Of a stretch of DNA of 64,000 nt, positions 44,779 through 64,000 are shown in pieces. Within the stretch, counting starts at the first letter, position 1. Each line of letters opens with the position of its first letter. A program made the translations under genes and the position numbers. Origin of the DNA: Yamagishiella unicocca. Its lineage: Eukaryota > Chlorophyta > Chlorophyceae > Chlamydomonadales > Volvocaceae. The notes beneath the pieces are model-generated. The model made no database searches and was not told the origin of the DNA. It worked only from the letters and a program-made list of their open reading frames with translations. The stretch is taken from assembly GCA_003116995.1 (NCBI GenBank), contig BDSL01000007.1:1240001-1304000 (forward strand). Direction: 5' to 3'.

Positions 44779-47696
44779 CTGCGTGTCATGCCACGTCATC
44801 ATGCCACGTCATCATGCCATGCCAGGGTTGGGCGGAGCAGCGCAAGGGGACGGAGGGGTAAGGCTGAGCAACGGGGGCCAGGGAGGGCTGGGTGTCGGGA
44901 TAGCGGCGTGCAGGGAGGGCTGGGTGTCGGGATAGCGGCGTGTAGGGAGGGAGCAGTCAGGTTGCGGGTGTGAGGGCCGGTGGCAGGTGATGTGAGGACA
45001 TCAGTACCAGGGCAGCGGAGGGTAGGGGGTTGACCTCCGGGCCGCTGCGGCTTGGCAAAGCAGCTGCCCAACACAGCGCGTCCTGCTAGTATCCGCAAAT
45101 CCGAGGTAAAGGAGCTCGCAGCAACCTACGGCAGTCGAACTCACGGGCTGGGTTTGAAGGCGGGAAGTCCGTCCTATCCGGCGGGCGTTCATCACTCGGA
45201 GGTGGTTCCCAGTAGTCTGTTGCCTCGACATCGTTTGTTGGTTACGATGGGTTGGCGTCGAGCGGTGGCGCAACAGGACGGAGAGGGAGCCAACGCGGCG
45301 GCGGCCAATGGCGTGGGGATGGTCAGCCAAAGCGACATCCAGTTGCGGCGGTTGGCCGTTGCCCACATGGGCCCCAGGCTAGGTCCGCACGGTGCTCGGC
45401 ATGAACGATGGTACAATGCAGAGCCGTACTTTGTACATTTCTTTGGAAAGAGTGAGTCATAGCTGTTGCTACGTCAGCCGACAGCCTCACCGTAAAATCC
45501 TTCTGGAGGCGGGAACGATATGAACTCGGCACCAGCCTCCGGTGGCGAGCCGGTCCAACCATCAACATTAACGCGTTCTTCACGAGGCATGCCATCTGCC
45601 TGTAGCCACCGCGGCCGGCAGCGGCGACAATGTAGTCATCAGAGGATCAGGCGGGGTCAGGCCCGGAGTATTCATACGGTCATACCCGCAAGTGGGGACG
45701 TACTATCACATCGGCCGTGTGCGGCCGTTGCCCCAGCGCTTCAGGGTAAGAAAACAACGTTCTGAAGACTCCTTGGGTAGGGCGTCAACGGCAAAGGAAT
45801 CCGTGTAAAAATAGCCTCGACATGAAATACGACAGCACAATCAATCTCTCCTCAAACGCGGCCTAAGAAGACAGCTTACCCGTGCAGGTAGGTTCGTACT
45901 TAAAGCAATTATAGCTATACCGATGGCCGCAGTGACGCAGTGTTGGCCGCGCATCCCCGACGTGCGAGATGTGCGAGAAACCAGCAGCGCAAGGCTCAGC
46001 TCGTGCAAAGTGGCTGCTGGAGCCTATCAATCCTCCTATATAAGATGTTTTCCCAGTGTTGGCCATGCGATTTCAGGACTTGGATGCGTCGCGTAGGGTT
46101 AGGTAGTAAAATTCCTGAATACGCTCCTCATGACCACGTTTCATCGCAGCTACTCCGAAGTGCTGCTAGGAGCCATATGGTGCAATTTTATTGTTAGTTC
46201 AGCGTTGTCGCGAGGTACGCCGTGATCTCAGCGAGAATAGACTTACAATTCGTCCTGCCTGAAAATAACGCAGCTATCGATGATAAAATTATTTGTTGCC
46301 TGGTCGTCGGCATTGTAAAGGCTCACGTAAACGAGGCGTTGCTCGTCTCTTCGCCCACCTGCGTACGGCAACCGTCTACCTTAACGCCATCGGGAAAAAT
46401 GCAGGCATGTAGTAATGATAAGGTGTTATATGCGTGCTGTATGGAGTTTACCCTGGAGACGATTCGCTTGGTTTGCATTTTGAAACGCTGCGTTTGGCAG
46501 TGCGTTCGCTCGGGGAGCTTTCCACGTCCCCGTGTAGCTTTTCAACACAATGGCATGGATACGCTCCGATTGACTCCTGGCATTACAAGTTCCAGGCGCA
46601 CGCTCCCCGCACTTGCGCCCGCGATGACACTCCTACATCGGCGACCTCTTCGCTTTAATCCCCCAAAACGCCCCACCAAAATAATTGTTCAGGCCTTGAC
46701 AATAAACATACGTGATGCACCTTTCGGCGGTGTGAGGCCGTTTTCTAAGTTGGACTCCTTCGCCCACCTTCTTGACGAAGGACTTGATCAACGGTGACTA
46801 ATAAGGAAAGTTTGCGCTGACCTCTCCATACAGTTGCGACTAGCAAGTCTGCGAATGGAAAGTCTAGCGCTCAACAACCTTCTAGTTGCGTCGACACCTG
46901 CTGTACACGCTATACCTCACGAACAACCCCGGCGTTCCTCGGCGTGTATGCTTTGTACAAATCATCGATCATCGAAAACTCCGACTGATCATGATCATCG
47001 AATGATCATCGAAAACTCCGACTATATGACTGCTGCTACAGAAGCTGTACCCTAGCTCACGGTAATTAGGTGTGGCGTGGCACCCCGAATCGCCCCGAAC
47101 CTACCACGGCATGCGCACGGCATAATCCTAGTGCTCAATCTCCAACCTATGTTGCTCCTATACCTCTAATGATCACAAAAGTGGCCCACAAAAGTCAGCA
47201 CACTAGTACCCAGACACCTATAGATAAGCCGACCAATGTTCACATCATACCTGCTAATATTTTCTCGGCACGGAGCCCAGTGAGCACTGGGCTACTAGCA
47301 CTACTAGCACTATTACCGCCGGCGAGGATGCCGTTAGATCCTCAACTACCAACTGATGTAACACATACGGCAGTGGAGCCAACTCTTCCAACATGTACCG
47401 TCATGGGCTGCTGCACGACCGAAGATGAAAGGCAGCACGCCACTGGGGCGTGTCAGAGCTGCCATGTGGGCACCCTCGACGTTCTGTCCACTCGAAACTA
47501 TGCTTCGAGTAGCACCTAGCCCCCATTATTGCATTTTTTTAACCGCCAAGAGAAGCCCACCGCACTGAATACCTTAGCACATCCTGCTTGCAGCACGGCT
47601 AGGTGAGGCGGCAGGCTTAGGTGAAGCCGACACCCCTTGTCATGGGCTGACCACACGTGCCGTAAGCTCCCCAAATCGGTAGCGAGTCCAGGGAGT
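44779..47696. other. Gene-poor stretch between the two SRCR genes
   Basis: Should include the 5' end of the first SRCR gene, which I could not locate. Holds GC-rich tandem repeats at 44795-44960 (CATGCCACGTCATCATGCC; GGGAGGGCTGGGTGTCGGGA), then from 45700 to 47550 clearly AT-richer DNA. Plus frames at 46222-46797 and 47070-47519 are fairly long for this composition but show no domain and no splice context. The base change could mark an old mobile-element insertion. Confidence 0.5.
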
Positions 47697-50600
47697 CTAC
47701 TGGCGATGAGTAGACGGCAGCGGCTCACCGTAGGATCCGTAGCCACCATATGGTCCAGATGGAGGCGGGTTGTACGCCGGAGGTACCAGATAACTGCCGT
47801 ACGGTGGCGGCATCCCATACGCCGGCGGGGCCCCGTACGCGGGTGGCGGGATTCCGTACATGGGGGGTGGGGCTGCGGCGGGTTCCAGGGCGGGTGGTCG
47901 GAGAGGAGTCACCGTGTCAGCGTGGTCACTTGGAGGCAGTAGGAGCTTGCCCACACCAACATGACGGAATCCAACAGGCGAGCAGATCAGCGGCGCTCTG
48001 CGGAACAACAACAACGACCCATAATAGTATAATAACAACGACCCATAACATAGTATAATAACAACGACCCATAATAGTATACTCATACTGCGGAAACTCG
48101 CACCACGTGACCCCTTAGGGGGCGCGCGAGCGTCGGTGCATGGGGCCAGATGGGAGCTGCTTGCTGTTGCCGGTCGTCTAGATGGGAGTTCAGGAGGATG
48201 GAATGGCGGTGTCGTCTGGTACGTGGAGGAGGAGCTCCCGCATCGCCCGGGAACTTTCGGCACCGGTCGGATCCCATCCAGCTCGCAGCAATCTGGTTCA
48301 CACCTTCGCTCGCCGCGGCCATACTGGCTCGTCACGGTGGCTTTGCAGAGTGCCTGCGCTGAGTATCCTGTGGCTGTCCAGCTAGCCTGGTGGTCACCCA
48401 CGCCCTTCGTTGCGAGGTATCAACTTCGCCAATGATGGCCTCTCAGCGGCGGCTTCGGTCGTCGCTCTACCTGATCAGTCCTGCAGGGCTGTATCCTACT
48501 TTGTGGTCTTCTTTCAGCATTTCTCTGGACTCTGGTAGCTTTCGCCGACACAGCTTCGTCGGCTCTGGTGTCTCTCGCGCATGCCGCAGCCGGTGCCAGT
48601 ACGCAGCCTACGCAAGTCCTGCAAAGCTACCTGGCGTTGCATACTGAAGTGGTTTCCGTATTGCAGGCGAAGGTTGCGCCACGGCTCAGTCATTCGGGCG
48701 TGTTGCCGGTCTGCCTTTTTCTAGAGACTGCTGTTGGTGTTGACCTCAACTGGTTGATGGTATTAAGTACCATTGTTTCTTCCCGTCTCGCTATGGGCAT
48801 CGGCCTGTTTCGGGTGTGGGACGTTTTCGGGATCTTGGGGGGGGAGTTATCCGATTGTGTTGCCGAGGCGTGCTGCTGTCTCTCCATTCGGGGGTCTGCT
48901 TGGGATGCATGGGCCATGTGCAGGGGAGCCATCAGCGCAACCTCCCCCTGTGTATTGGTGCTTGCTGTTTCCTCTGGGCTCTCGGTTGTGAGGCTCTGGG
49001 TGGTTTGTCTTTCGGAACCGTCGGTTTTCTCTGCTTTCCTTGTCTTTTTCAGTGTCAGGCGATGCGCCCGATGGCTCTACCTTTTCAGGTCTGGAGCCCA
49101 CTGTAACGATTACAACAACAACGACAATGAGCAAGGTGGTGCTCTCATCTCATTCCAGTCGATGCGGTATCCGGTTACGGACTCGTTCTGAACGTAAGCG
49201 ATGTTCCCATCGAACACTTTGAGTACATACTGAAAGCGCTTCTATTGCTGTGCCGCTATCCTGTCAGCCGGCCGCGACACACCATTAGGCACAGTGGCTG
49301 GAGCAGGGGACGTCTGGGCCGAAGGGGAGGGGGAAGGCGAGGGCGAAGGCGAGGGAACGCCACCTGTCGGCGGAAGGGCACGAGTCGTAGTAGTAACTGT
49401 TATAATGGGGGCCCCAGTGGGCCCCAGACCAGAATGTAGAGCCATCGGACGCATCGCCTGACACTGAAAGAGGCGCAGGAAGAGACGAGTCGTGGCGGTG
49501 ACGTTGCTGCCAAGGAAAACGTTCAATACGGCCAGTATGGAAGACGGACTTTACCCTCTAGCACTGTCGGTCAATCACATGCGTGTGTACGAATGATTCG
49601 CCTGAGCAATCAGCCACACTGTCCCAATCCTGTCCGTACACGCACCCGGGCACCGGACAGCCGCCGGTAGGAAGTTGCCACGCAAGTTGTACGACAGAGC
49701 CAGCGCCATGCACGAGCGCCAGACGTGCGGCGCCACAGCGACGCCGCGGCATTGTGAGGCGCAGGTCGGCCCCAAGGCCGCGTCCGTACAGGGTTCAGCG
49801 CGGGCTGTGACGATCATGCGCGCCTCCATGTTGAAGGACCGCAGGGCGTAATTCACCTGGCGTTGGTCCAGGAGGGCGCGACCGTCGGTGGGCGGGTGGG
49901 TGGGCGTGGCTACTACGAGCCAGCAGCCGTAACGGAAGTGCGTAGAGGATGATGCTGAGGCTGCCTCGCATGTGATACACGAACATGAGGTAGCTGCGAG
50001 TACAGTATGGAAGCTGGCACGTGACGTGGATCTGGTATGCAGCTCTCAAGGCGAGTTTGGGCAATTGATGATCAACAAACGTCCGCGTCGGGCGATGGCT
50101 CCACCTTTCTTGGGAAAGGTCTGGAGCCCACTGCTACTGAAAAGGGCCCGGCTGCTGACCTGCTTAGGGTGCAGCAGGTGGGCGTCGTCAGTAGGGAGAC
50201 CCAGCTGGCCACAGATCAGCTTGGCGATGCCGAAGTCAAGGAACCTTCCAAGCTGTGCGTCGTACCACCTGTATGGCACGCAGAAGGCCCCCCAGGGGCC
50301 GAGCTCCTCGTCCTGCACTTGGACGATGCCTGAGTCGGCGCTGTTGCCGGCAACCAGCCGCAGTCTTAAGGGGCAGGGTAGCGACGCTGGGGGGGGAGGG
50401 TGTTCAAGGAAGACCCGTGGGGGGGGGTGCCCGGGGGCTCAGTCCAGCAATGGGTGGGGTGCCTGGGATGGGACGAATTGGCAAAAAATAGCAGGACTAT
50501 TGGACTGGGGACTCGTCCGATGCAACCGCGGGTTTCAGCGATGACACTATGGTCTGGAACCCACTGTAACCGTTACAACAACTATACCGATTACCGCCTA

Positions 50601-51040
50601 TTGCGGCATGCGGCCCTTGTGACCTTGGCTTAGGTACTCTGAGGAGCACCGGTAGTGGCTAGGAGGGGTTCGATCGAGAGACTGCATAACCGCACCTGCA
50701 GGTTTTGGTTCCGGTGGCCACGCAGCAGTAGTAGCGGGGGGCGGGTCGACCTGCTGTGGGGAAGGGAGGGTTAGAGCCTGCTGGGATCAGGCCAGTCGCT
50801 ACGAGGAGAGAACAGAGGAGTAGAACACGTCATACATACTTGGTCCTCTGGCGGAGGGAAACCCAACATGTCGTACGGTGGCGGTAGCGTGTCGTACGGC
50901 GACGATGCTGGGGTCGGCGGCGGCGATTTTGCCGTCACTGCCGTCGGCGGCAGTAGCTGCGTCATGTCGGGCGGCGCATCATCCGGCGGCGGGCCGTACG
51001 ACGAAAGCTGCTCGTCCAGCAGCTGTTCAGCAGTTCAGGT
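47697..51040 (-). CDS. Second SRCR protein with Pro-rich linker and Pro/Tyr/Gly tail (partial model)
   Basis: Paralogue of the gene at 40986. Supported pieces, right to left: a Pro-rich exon about 50838-51040 (SSYGPPPDDAPPDMTQLLPP, SPPPTPASSPYDTLPPPYDM) ending at a GTATGT donor; an SRCR exon 50160-50386 (LRLVAGNSADSGIVQVQ, WGAFCVPYRWYD, IAKLICGQLGLPTDD); a Cys-containing exon near 49680-49856 (VNYALRSFNMEARMIV, TCASQCRGVAV) corresponding to VNYIMRIVD of the other gene; and a last exon ending at TAG 47697 with PPPAYGAPPAYGMPPPYGSY and SGPYGGYGSYGEP. Exons between 48400 and 49680 were not resolved, and the middle may contain an inserted repeat. Both SRCR exons start in the same phase with a Pro-rich lead. 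Family is confident; boundaries are not. Confidence 0.65.
47995..48085 (+). repeat. 25-bp AT-rich tandem repeat
   Basis: Three copies of ATAATAGTATAATAACAACG plus ACCC, one with an inserted CATAG. It lies in the unresolved intronic part of the second SRCR gene. Confidence 0.9.
49047..49475. repeat. Inverted repeat with about 60-80 bp arms
   Basis: The left arm (49047-49126: AGTGTCAGGCGATGCGCCCG, ATGGCTCTACC, GGTCTGGAGCCCACTG) reappears inverted at 49388-49475 (AGTGTCAGGCGATGCGTCCG when read on the minus strand). Related pieces in the plus orientation occur at 50073-50135 (GGCGATGGCTCCACC, GGTCTGGAGCCCACTG) and 50535-50575 (GGTCTGGAACCCACTG). In one frame the units read WSGxHCNxYNN, so they may be a repeated protein module and not a transposon end. 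Confidence 0.6.
50395..50420 (-). repeat. Partial dispersed element ending at an SRCR acceptor
   Basis: On the minus strand the sequence CCACGGGTCTTCCTTGAACA, close to the family 3' end, is followed by CCCTCCCCCCCCAG and then the SRCR exon at 50386. This is the same element-then-acceptor arrangement as at 34995-35003. Only the 3' part is recognisable. Confidence 0.55.
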
Positions 51041-52794
51041 AGGTACTTAGTACGGAAGGGGTCAAGCCGGAAAGGAGCGCCGCTGCCCGCGGCGTGGCAA
51101 TTCGGCTTATTAGGGCACATGCTGGGGCCCACTGCTCGGAGCCCACTGCAAACATCTACGGTGCTACTTCTTACCGCGGATGGAGGTGGCGGCTTTATCC
51201 TGGAGGTGGCGAGCCACATCGGTGACCGTAGCTTGTCCTGCATCAAAGGGGACGGAGGTTCCAGCGTAAATAATACCTAAAACCAGTCACAGCAAGGCCT
51301 GTGGCAAGCGGCGCGGCGCAGCGGAAACTGGACACCATAACTGTGGACGAGGCTGTGCGTGGGCGAAGGCATGAGTGCGCATCTCGACCGCGCTGGTAAG
51401 CATGCGACTTCAGGGTTGCAACAGTCGCTACTACCGGCGCTTGAGTGCCGAAAGGCAGGTTCGATCACGTAGCGCTGCGCGCTGCTGGCTTCCTCCCAGG
51501 TATTTAAAGCGTGGAGACCGACTTACATTTTGTTTTGCCACTGCAGTTGCCAGGAAGGATATGGCAGCAAGCAGGAACGCCAGTGCTTCGGGCAGAGATA
51601 AACCCGAGCCTCGGGAGCGTCTTCTTGGAAAGTATTTTGGCATTCGGCCCATTGCAGGGATTTCACCCTCCAGCAGCGGCGCTTGTGATGTTGGTGGTGC
51701 TCGTCGGGCAGTTGGTGACCCCAACGCTGGCGACCGCCTGGCTCGTCTTTCGGGAGATGGCACAGTGTGTATATTACTGTGACAGCTCCGGGACAGCGGC
51801 GGCGCGGCGTTGCGTTGTCACCGTCGACGATCGGCGGGTTTTGACAGCTTTAGGTTCTAGCCGCGGTGGCGTACAGACTGGATCGTGTACGACACGTCAG
51901 GTATTGCGCATGACACGTCAGGTATTGCGCATATCTACTGGCTCCTCGCCGTCCGAAACTCTGATCCGAATGATCCGAGCTGGGGGCTCGCTTGCAATCG
52001 CCAGCGGTCTTTAACGAACGAGTCCTTCAGCCAAGGCCGCGCGGCGATTTGGTACCTTTTGAGGGCTGGTAATAACAGCGCGACGTGTGCCTTTCGAGTG
52101 GGCCGTGCTTTTTTCATCCGTTCATTTCAGGTTTGCCCAGCACGCAGTGCGTCGGGCAGGGCCGCGATGACGGGTCTGGCTTCCGCCGTCTTCCGCTGTC
52201 TTCCGTGTTGCAGTTCGCAAGCGAGTTGCCAACCTATCCAAACGGCAACAGAAATCTTCTCATGGACTCCGCCAGCAAGCGACAGAGCACCCGACCCTTG
52301 CTTCATCAGAAGGACGCGTTTCGGCTCTGCGTTGCACCTCACTTTCCTACGGAGACGTAGTCAGAATCTCGGCCCCGCGCGAAGCCGCGTCTTTAAATAC
52401 CGGAACATTGTCTCCTCTGAAGGAAAACCACAAATCGTCTCGGCTGATGTATAGGTGTGCTGTGCCTCTGTATGAATGTAGTGCCTCGCGGTGCGCGGCA
52501 ACCTAGAGCTACCAGACGCATGTGATGTACGGGAAAGTAACCAACTTAGGACACCAGCGTGTGTGTGACCATTTCGTGACCACCTTACTTCTTGATACCT
52601 ATTGAGTCCATAATTTTGTCTACATTTTTTCTCATAAGCAACACGCGGACGTGCTTCGGGCTGGCACGCCTCGTGTACGGGCAGGGTACGCAATTGAAGT
52701 CCTAAGAATATGCCGAGGACGACGGCCTGAGTTCTCCAAGCATTACTACGCATCGCGCTCTGAGGGCGAATCTGGTGGGCCAGCAGGGCGCGAA
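51041..52794. other. Region with a possible small plus-strand gene
   Basis: A plus frame from the ATG at 51560 (MAASRNASASGRDKPEPRER) runs about 74 codons. A possible last exon at 52214-52360 (FASELPTYPNGNRNLLMDSA, ending HFPTET) follows a good acceptor (GTGTTGCAG). I could not connect them in phase with confidence and no domain is visible, so no gene is called. The stretch next to 52795 must include the promoter of the ubiquitin-like gene. Confidence 0.35.
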
Positions 52795-54911
<2,117 letters not shown>

Positions 54912-57900
54912 GCTGGGGCGGGGGCGGTATTGCAGGTGCCGTGCCATGCATCTGCACTCGGGAGTGGTATGTGAGCAAGGTTCAGGATTGTATCGTGTTA
55001 GTTTCTGTGCCCCTGCATGAGCGCACCTGCATTGGCGTCGGACTACGCATTGAATCGGGCGCTAAGCGGGTGGGCGAATTTGTCTAACGCATGAACCCAA
55101 ACCCAACCACTGAATATGATGCACAGGGACCTGAAGGGGGTCATTGGGCACAAGCTGCTAGCTATCCTGCTGGCGGCCGCAGCGGTGGTCATGGCGATGG
55201 CTGTTCTGTAACTGATGGACGGTATGGAGCGGGAAGCAAGTCCGGCCCAATAGACGCAGGACCATTACAGTAGTCCGATGCTGCTCTTTTTGTTTTTTTC
55301 CGGAGGTCAGCGGGGTTGCAGGGGATGAGGCACGCTCCGTGATCAAACCACGGCTGCTTGGCGGCCCAACAACAGATGATCTTGCTGGGCTGATTGGCAA
55401 CCACTGGCATTGCATGAAGAGTGAGACGAATCAAGTGTTTTAGCCTCAACATTGCGGCACCTTGCATTAGCCGTCTCTTTGCCAGCGTTGTCCAGTGTTT
55501 GCTCTTTGTTCGTGACAGCTGCACATGGGACCACCCCCGTTAGGGCTGCAGCCCCTCCTTGGACGGCGTTACAAGGGTCAAGATCCGTGCGCTCATCTTC
55601 GCAGCCTCCCAATTTTCTTTCCACCTATTTGTTTCATGCAACATCATCGTGGGCTTGGCCATTCCAGCCTCATGCTGCTTTTTGTGTTAGCGCCATGCCA
55701 GGTTTCCGGAGCTCTGTAAAGCTCTGTGGTGCTGGTGTGCACAGCGGCTGCGATGAACGGTGTGCATGGCTGCGGCGATCGCAACGCGGGAGGGCGCTGG
55801 GCGGTGCTCCGCATCGCGCTGACGCCAGGATATTAATATTGATGTGCGGTTGGTGCTTCATCGCGAACAGCGTTTAGGTCATCACAAAAACAGATCATAA
55901 TGGGTGGGACCCTAAACCCTAATGGCTTATAAGGGAGGTCTATGACGCCGTGTCAGCCGGCCAAAATGCACGGGGCTGCGCCGTCCAGTAGACTAGGTGG
56001 CGGGTAATTATGGTTCTTCCGTCAATCCCTGTGGAGGAATTCTGGGTGGCAACTACAGACGCCGAAGCGGCACTTGGTGTTGGCCGTGAGCGCTGCAGTC
56101 GATGGCTAAGGGAAGCGCCTCCACGCTCGCAAGCTGCAGGGAAACGTTGGGACTGCCGACAGCTTTTCGGTGAGGTTTCGGGGAGTCCATGTGAATGGAG
56201 GCCCATTGGCGCCGATTGGCGGGCGGCTGCTCCAGCTGATGCGGCGAGGCGGAAGGAAAGCGAATGCTAGTGCGTGATCAACGGTGTGTTGTACGGTTAT
56301 GAGAACAGGCAGGAATGCACGCTTTGCTGGCGACGCGAGCGGGGACCGAGAGACGGCACCCGTATGGGGCCCGGGAGACGATCGCAGCGCTGGCTGTTCT
56401 AGCCTGTTGTAGTAGCACTTTTTGCAGCTGGCCAAATGGCAAACCCCAAAGGCTGCTGTGGTGAAGACCGCAGCAGGCCCTCCTTCCAAGAAGGAGCGTT
56501 CGTCAAGGCAGCTCGGTTGGTTGGGCACATTGTGGCCTATCGGGTTGAACTGTGCTTCGACAGGACGTGTTTATACCGCTGCGTCAGCGGCTGTAGGAGT
56601 TATGGTTGCCAGAGGATACCGCGTCGTACTATACCGCATGGTAGGCTTTAAAGCTGATTACTACATACTAGTACTAGTTACAATGGGCTCCACGTGTAAC
56701 TATCTGACGGAAGTGGGCTGGTAGCGGTATGTCTTGGCTGTGGCTGTCTGTTCAAGTTGGCACGGCCCTATTCGGTAACCGCCCGTCGCAGCCACTCCTC
56801 AGTTTCCGCGACCTTCCGCGGCGGAAGGCCGGAAGTTCCGCCCTTCCCACACACCGTTAAGCAGCCATAGCTGCGGAGTTGCCTTCGTGGCGGACACAAA
56901 GCAGCCAGCTCCCCCTCAGGCAAGATAATCTTCTTACAAAACAGAGAGCTCGATACTAGTTTTTCATTTTGCTTCAGTCATCAGTTCGAAGGCGATTGCC
57001 GGAGATCAACATGGAAATTACCTCGTGGGCGTCTTGCACGATCCCGCGTTTGTCCTCAGCATCGCCTTTCAGGCGCGCGGCCCGGGGCTTGATCGCTCCA
57101 CCTGACTGCCGGCCGCAACGTCCAGGCATGTGCTCTACGAAGTCTTTTAATCGTCGCGGCCCTAAGAAGCCTCGTCGCAGCTATGGCAGCAGTGATATAC
57201 ACCCCTTCGCAATCGAGTAGCAATACACACAAGCAGCAACCACCCTCATGCGCTGAAGGCGAGCACGGGAAACGGTGGTGCGGGTGCACAGCAGCAGCTC
57301 CGGCCTGCCGCTATGTACAACTTGCACCTGTGATCTCCGCTCTCGCTGCGCCTCCCGTCACCCAACAAAAACTCATGTCACCCAACCGATGAACGCGCTT
57401 CTGCGCCGACAGAGCGCCTAAGGCTTCATGTGCGCTGCAAGCACAGCCAGAAGTCCTGGGAGAACGTACTAATATCACCAGGCCTACTACAGCCACCTCA
57501 TACGTACATGTCACATCTCCCGTGAGCAGCCCTCATCAGGCTTCGCAGGCCTCCCTGGCTGCAAAGCCGGCACACACATTCCAGACCCTGCGGTGCGCCT
57601 AATATGCACGCCCCAAGAGTGGAGGTAGGGAGGTTGACGAGGCCAGCAGCTCGTACGGCGCATGAACGCAGCCGTCCGCCAAGCACGACGAGCGCGCGCA
57701 GCGCACCACGCCGTGGACCAGCAGGGCCGGCTGGCTGGCCCGGGACACCCCATCCTCACGCCACGCGTCACACCAAGCTCAGGGCTCTGGTCTCCACGCC
57801 TGTGCCAACACTGCAGCCTGGGAAAAAGCGGAGGAGGGGGGCAGCCTCCGCAGCGCCGGCCATCCCACTCCGCAACTCCGCTGGGTCACCACCGACGCTG

Positions 57901-58194
57901 TCAGGTCCATCCAATACATGCTTGGCGTCAAACGTTCTGCCCTTGTGAAATAAAATGACTTCGTTGCGCGTGTTCCAGTGCAACAAGCTATTTATATAGT
58001 CAGGTGCAAACCCCACCATGCTTGCTGTGTTGTTGCAATGTCCATGGTCTACACTAACGCCTTGCCTGATGCGTTGGACACAATCCCACCACCACAAACT
58101 GACAGCTACGCCCACTGGGCCCGCGCTAAGCCAACGGAGCAGCCACGCAGACGGCAAACGATAACAGGCGACAGCAAGTCGGCGGGCCGTCGTG
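54912..58194. other. Intergenic region between convergent genes
   Basis: Should include the 3' ends of both neighbours. The one frame worth noting starts at the ATG at 56010 (plus, 86 codons): VEEFWVATTDAEAALGVGRE and RCSRWLREAPPRSQ look like a small helix-turn-helix protein, but there is no second line of evidence. Other frames are short. No repeat of note was found. Confidence 0.5.

Positions 58195-64000
<5,806 letters not shown>

Noticed and set aside
48568..49191. 207-codon plus frame rich in Val, Leu, Cys and Ser
   Set aside because: No domain and no splice context; hydrophobic content follows from local T-rich composition and it runs into one arm of the inverted repeat.

Overview
The window is nuclear DNA from a green alga, most likely a volvocine/Chlamydomonadales species. 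It is GC-rich. Genes are split into many short exons with GT-AG introns that are full of minisatellites. One gene encodes a chloroplast LCIB/LCIC-type low-CO2 protein, a family typical of algae with a CO2-concentrating mechanism. Multi-domain SRCR proteins, an IRE-type plant AGC kinase and plant-like ENTH and ArfGAP modules fit the same placement. No rRNA, tRNA, CRISPR array or prokaryotic-style operon was seen. Exon models were made by hand, by following reading phase across GT-AG junctions; no alignment or transcript data were available.

Layout: 312-3948 (-) SET/NAP1-type histone chaperone. 5411-7890 (+) uncharacterised helical protein. 9656-12177 (-) LCIB/LCIC family protein, complete, 8 exons. 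13697-20257 (-) SF3A1, the U2 snRNP splicing factor, complete, 11 exons. 20748-31313 (+) a membrane-anchored CCR4/nocturnin-like EEP nuclease, present as one truncated copy and one intact copy. 32961-39211 (+) an ENTH domain and an ArfGAP domain that appear to form one gene. 40986-44778 (-) and 47697-51040 (-) two related SRCR proteins with Pro-rich linkers and Gly/Tyr/Pro-rich tails. 52795-54911 (+) ubiquitin-like-domain protein. 58195-64000 (-) IRE/IREH1-like AGC kinase, running off the right edge.

A direct tandem duplication dominates the middle of the window: 16443-23459 is repeated at 23470-30486 (period 7,027 bp) with 10 bp of filler at the junction. It spans the head-to-head promoter of SF3A1 and the EEP nuclease. 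Each gene therefore keeps one intact copy and gains one truncated copy (SF3A1 exons 1-7; EEP exons 1-5). The copies look identical, so the event is very recent or an assembly error.

The least expected signals are two. First, a family of short (about 40-90 bp) dispersed elements, mostly in introns, often with 7-12 bp direct repeats at their ends and in several cases ending exactly at a 3' splice site; they behave like introner elements. Second, ENTH and ArfGAP exons join in phase with no usable start codon for the ArfGAP half. This suggests a natural fusion of two trafficking proteins that act together in plants as separate proteins.
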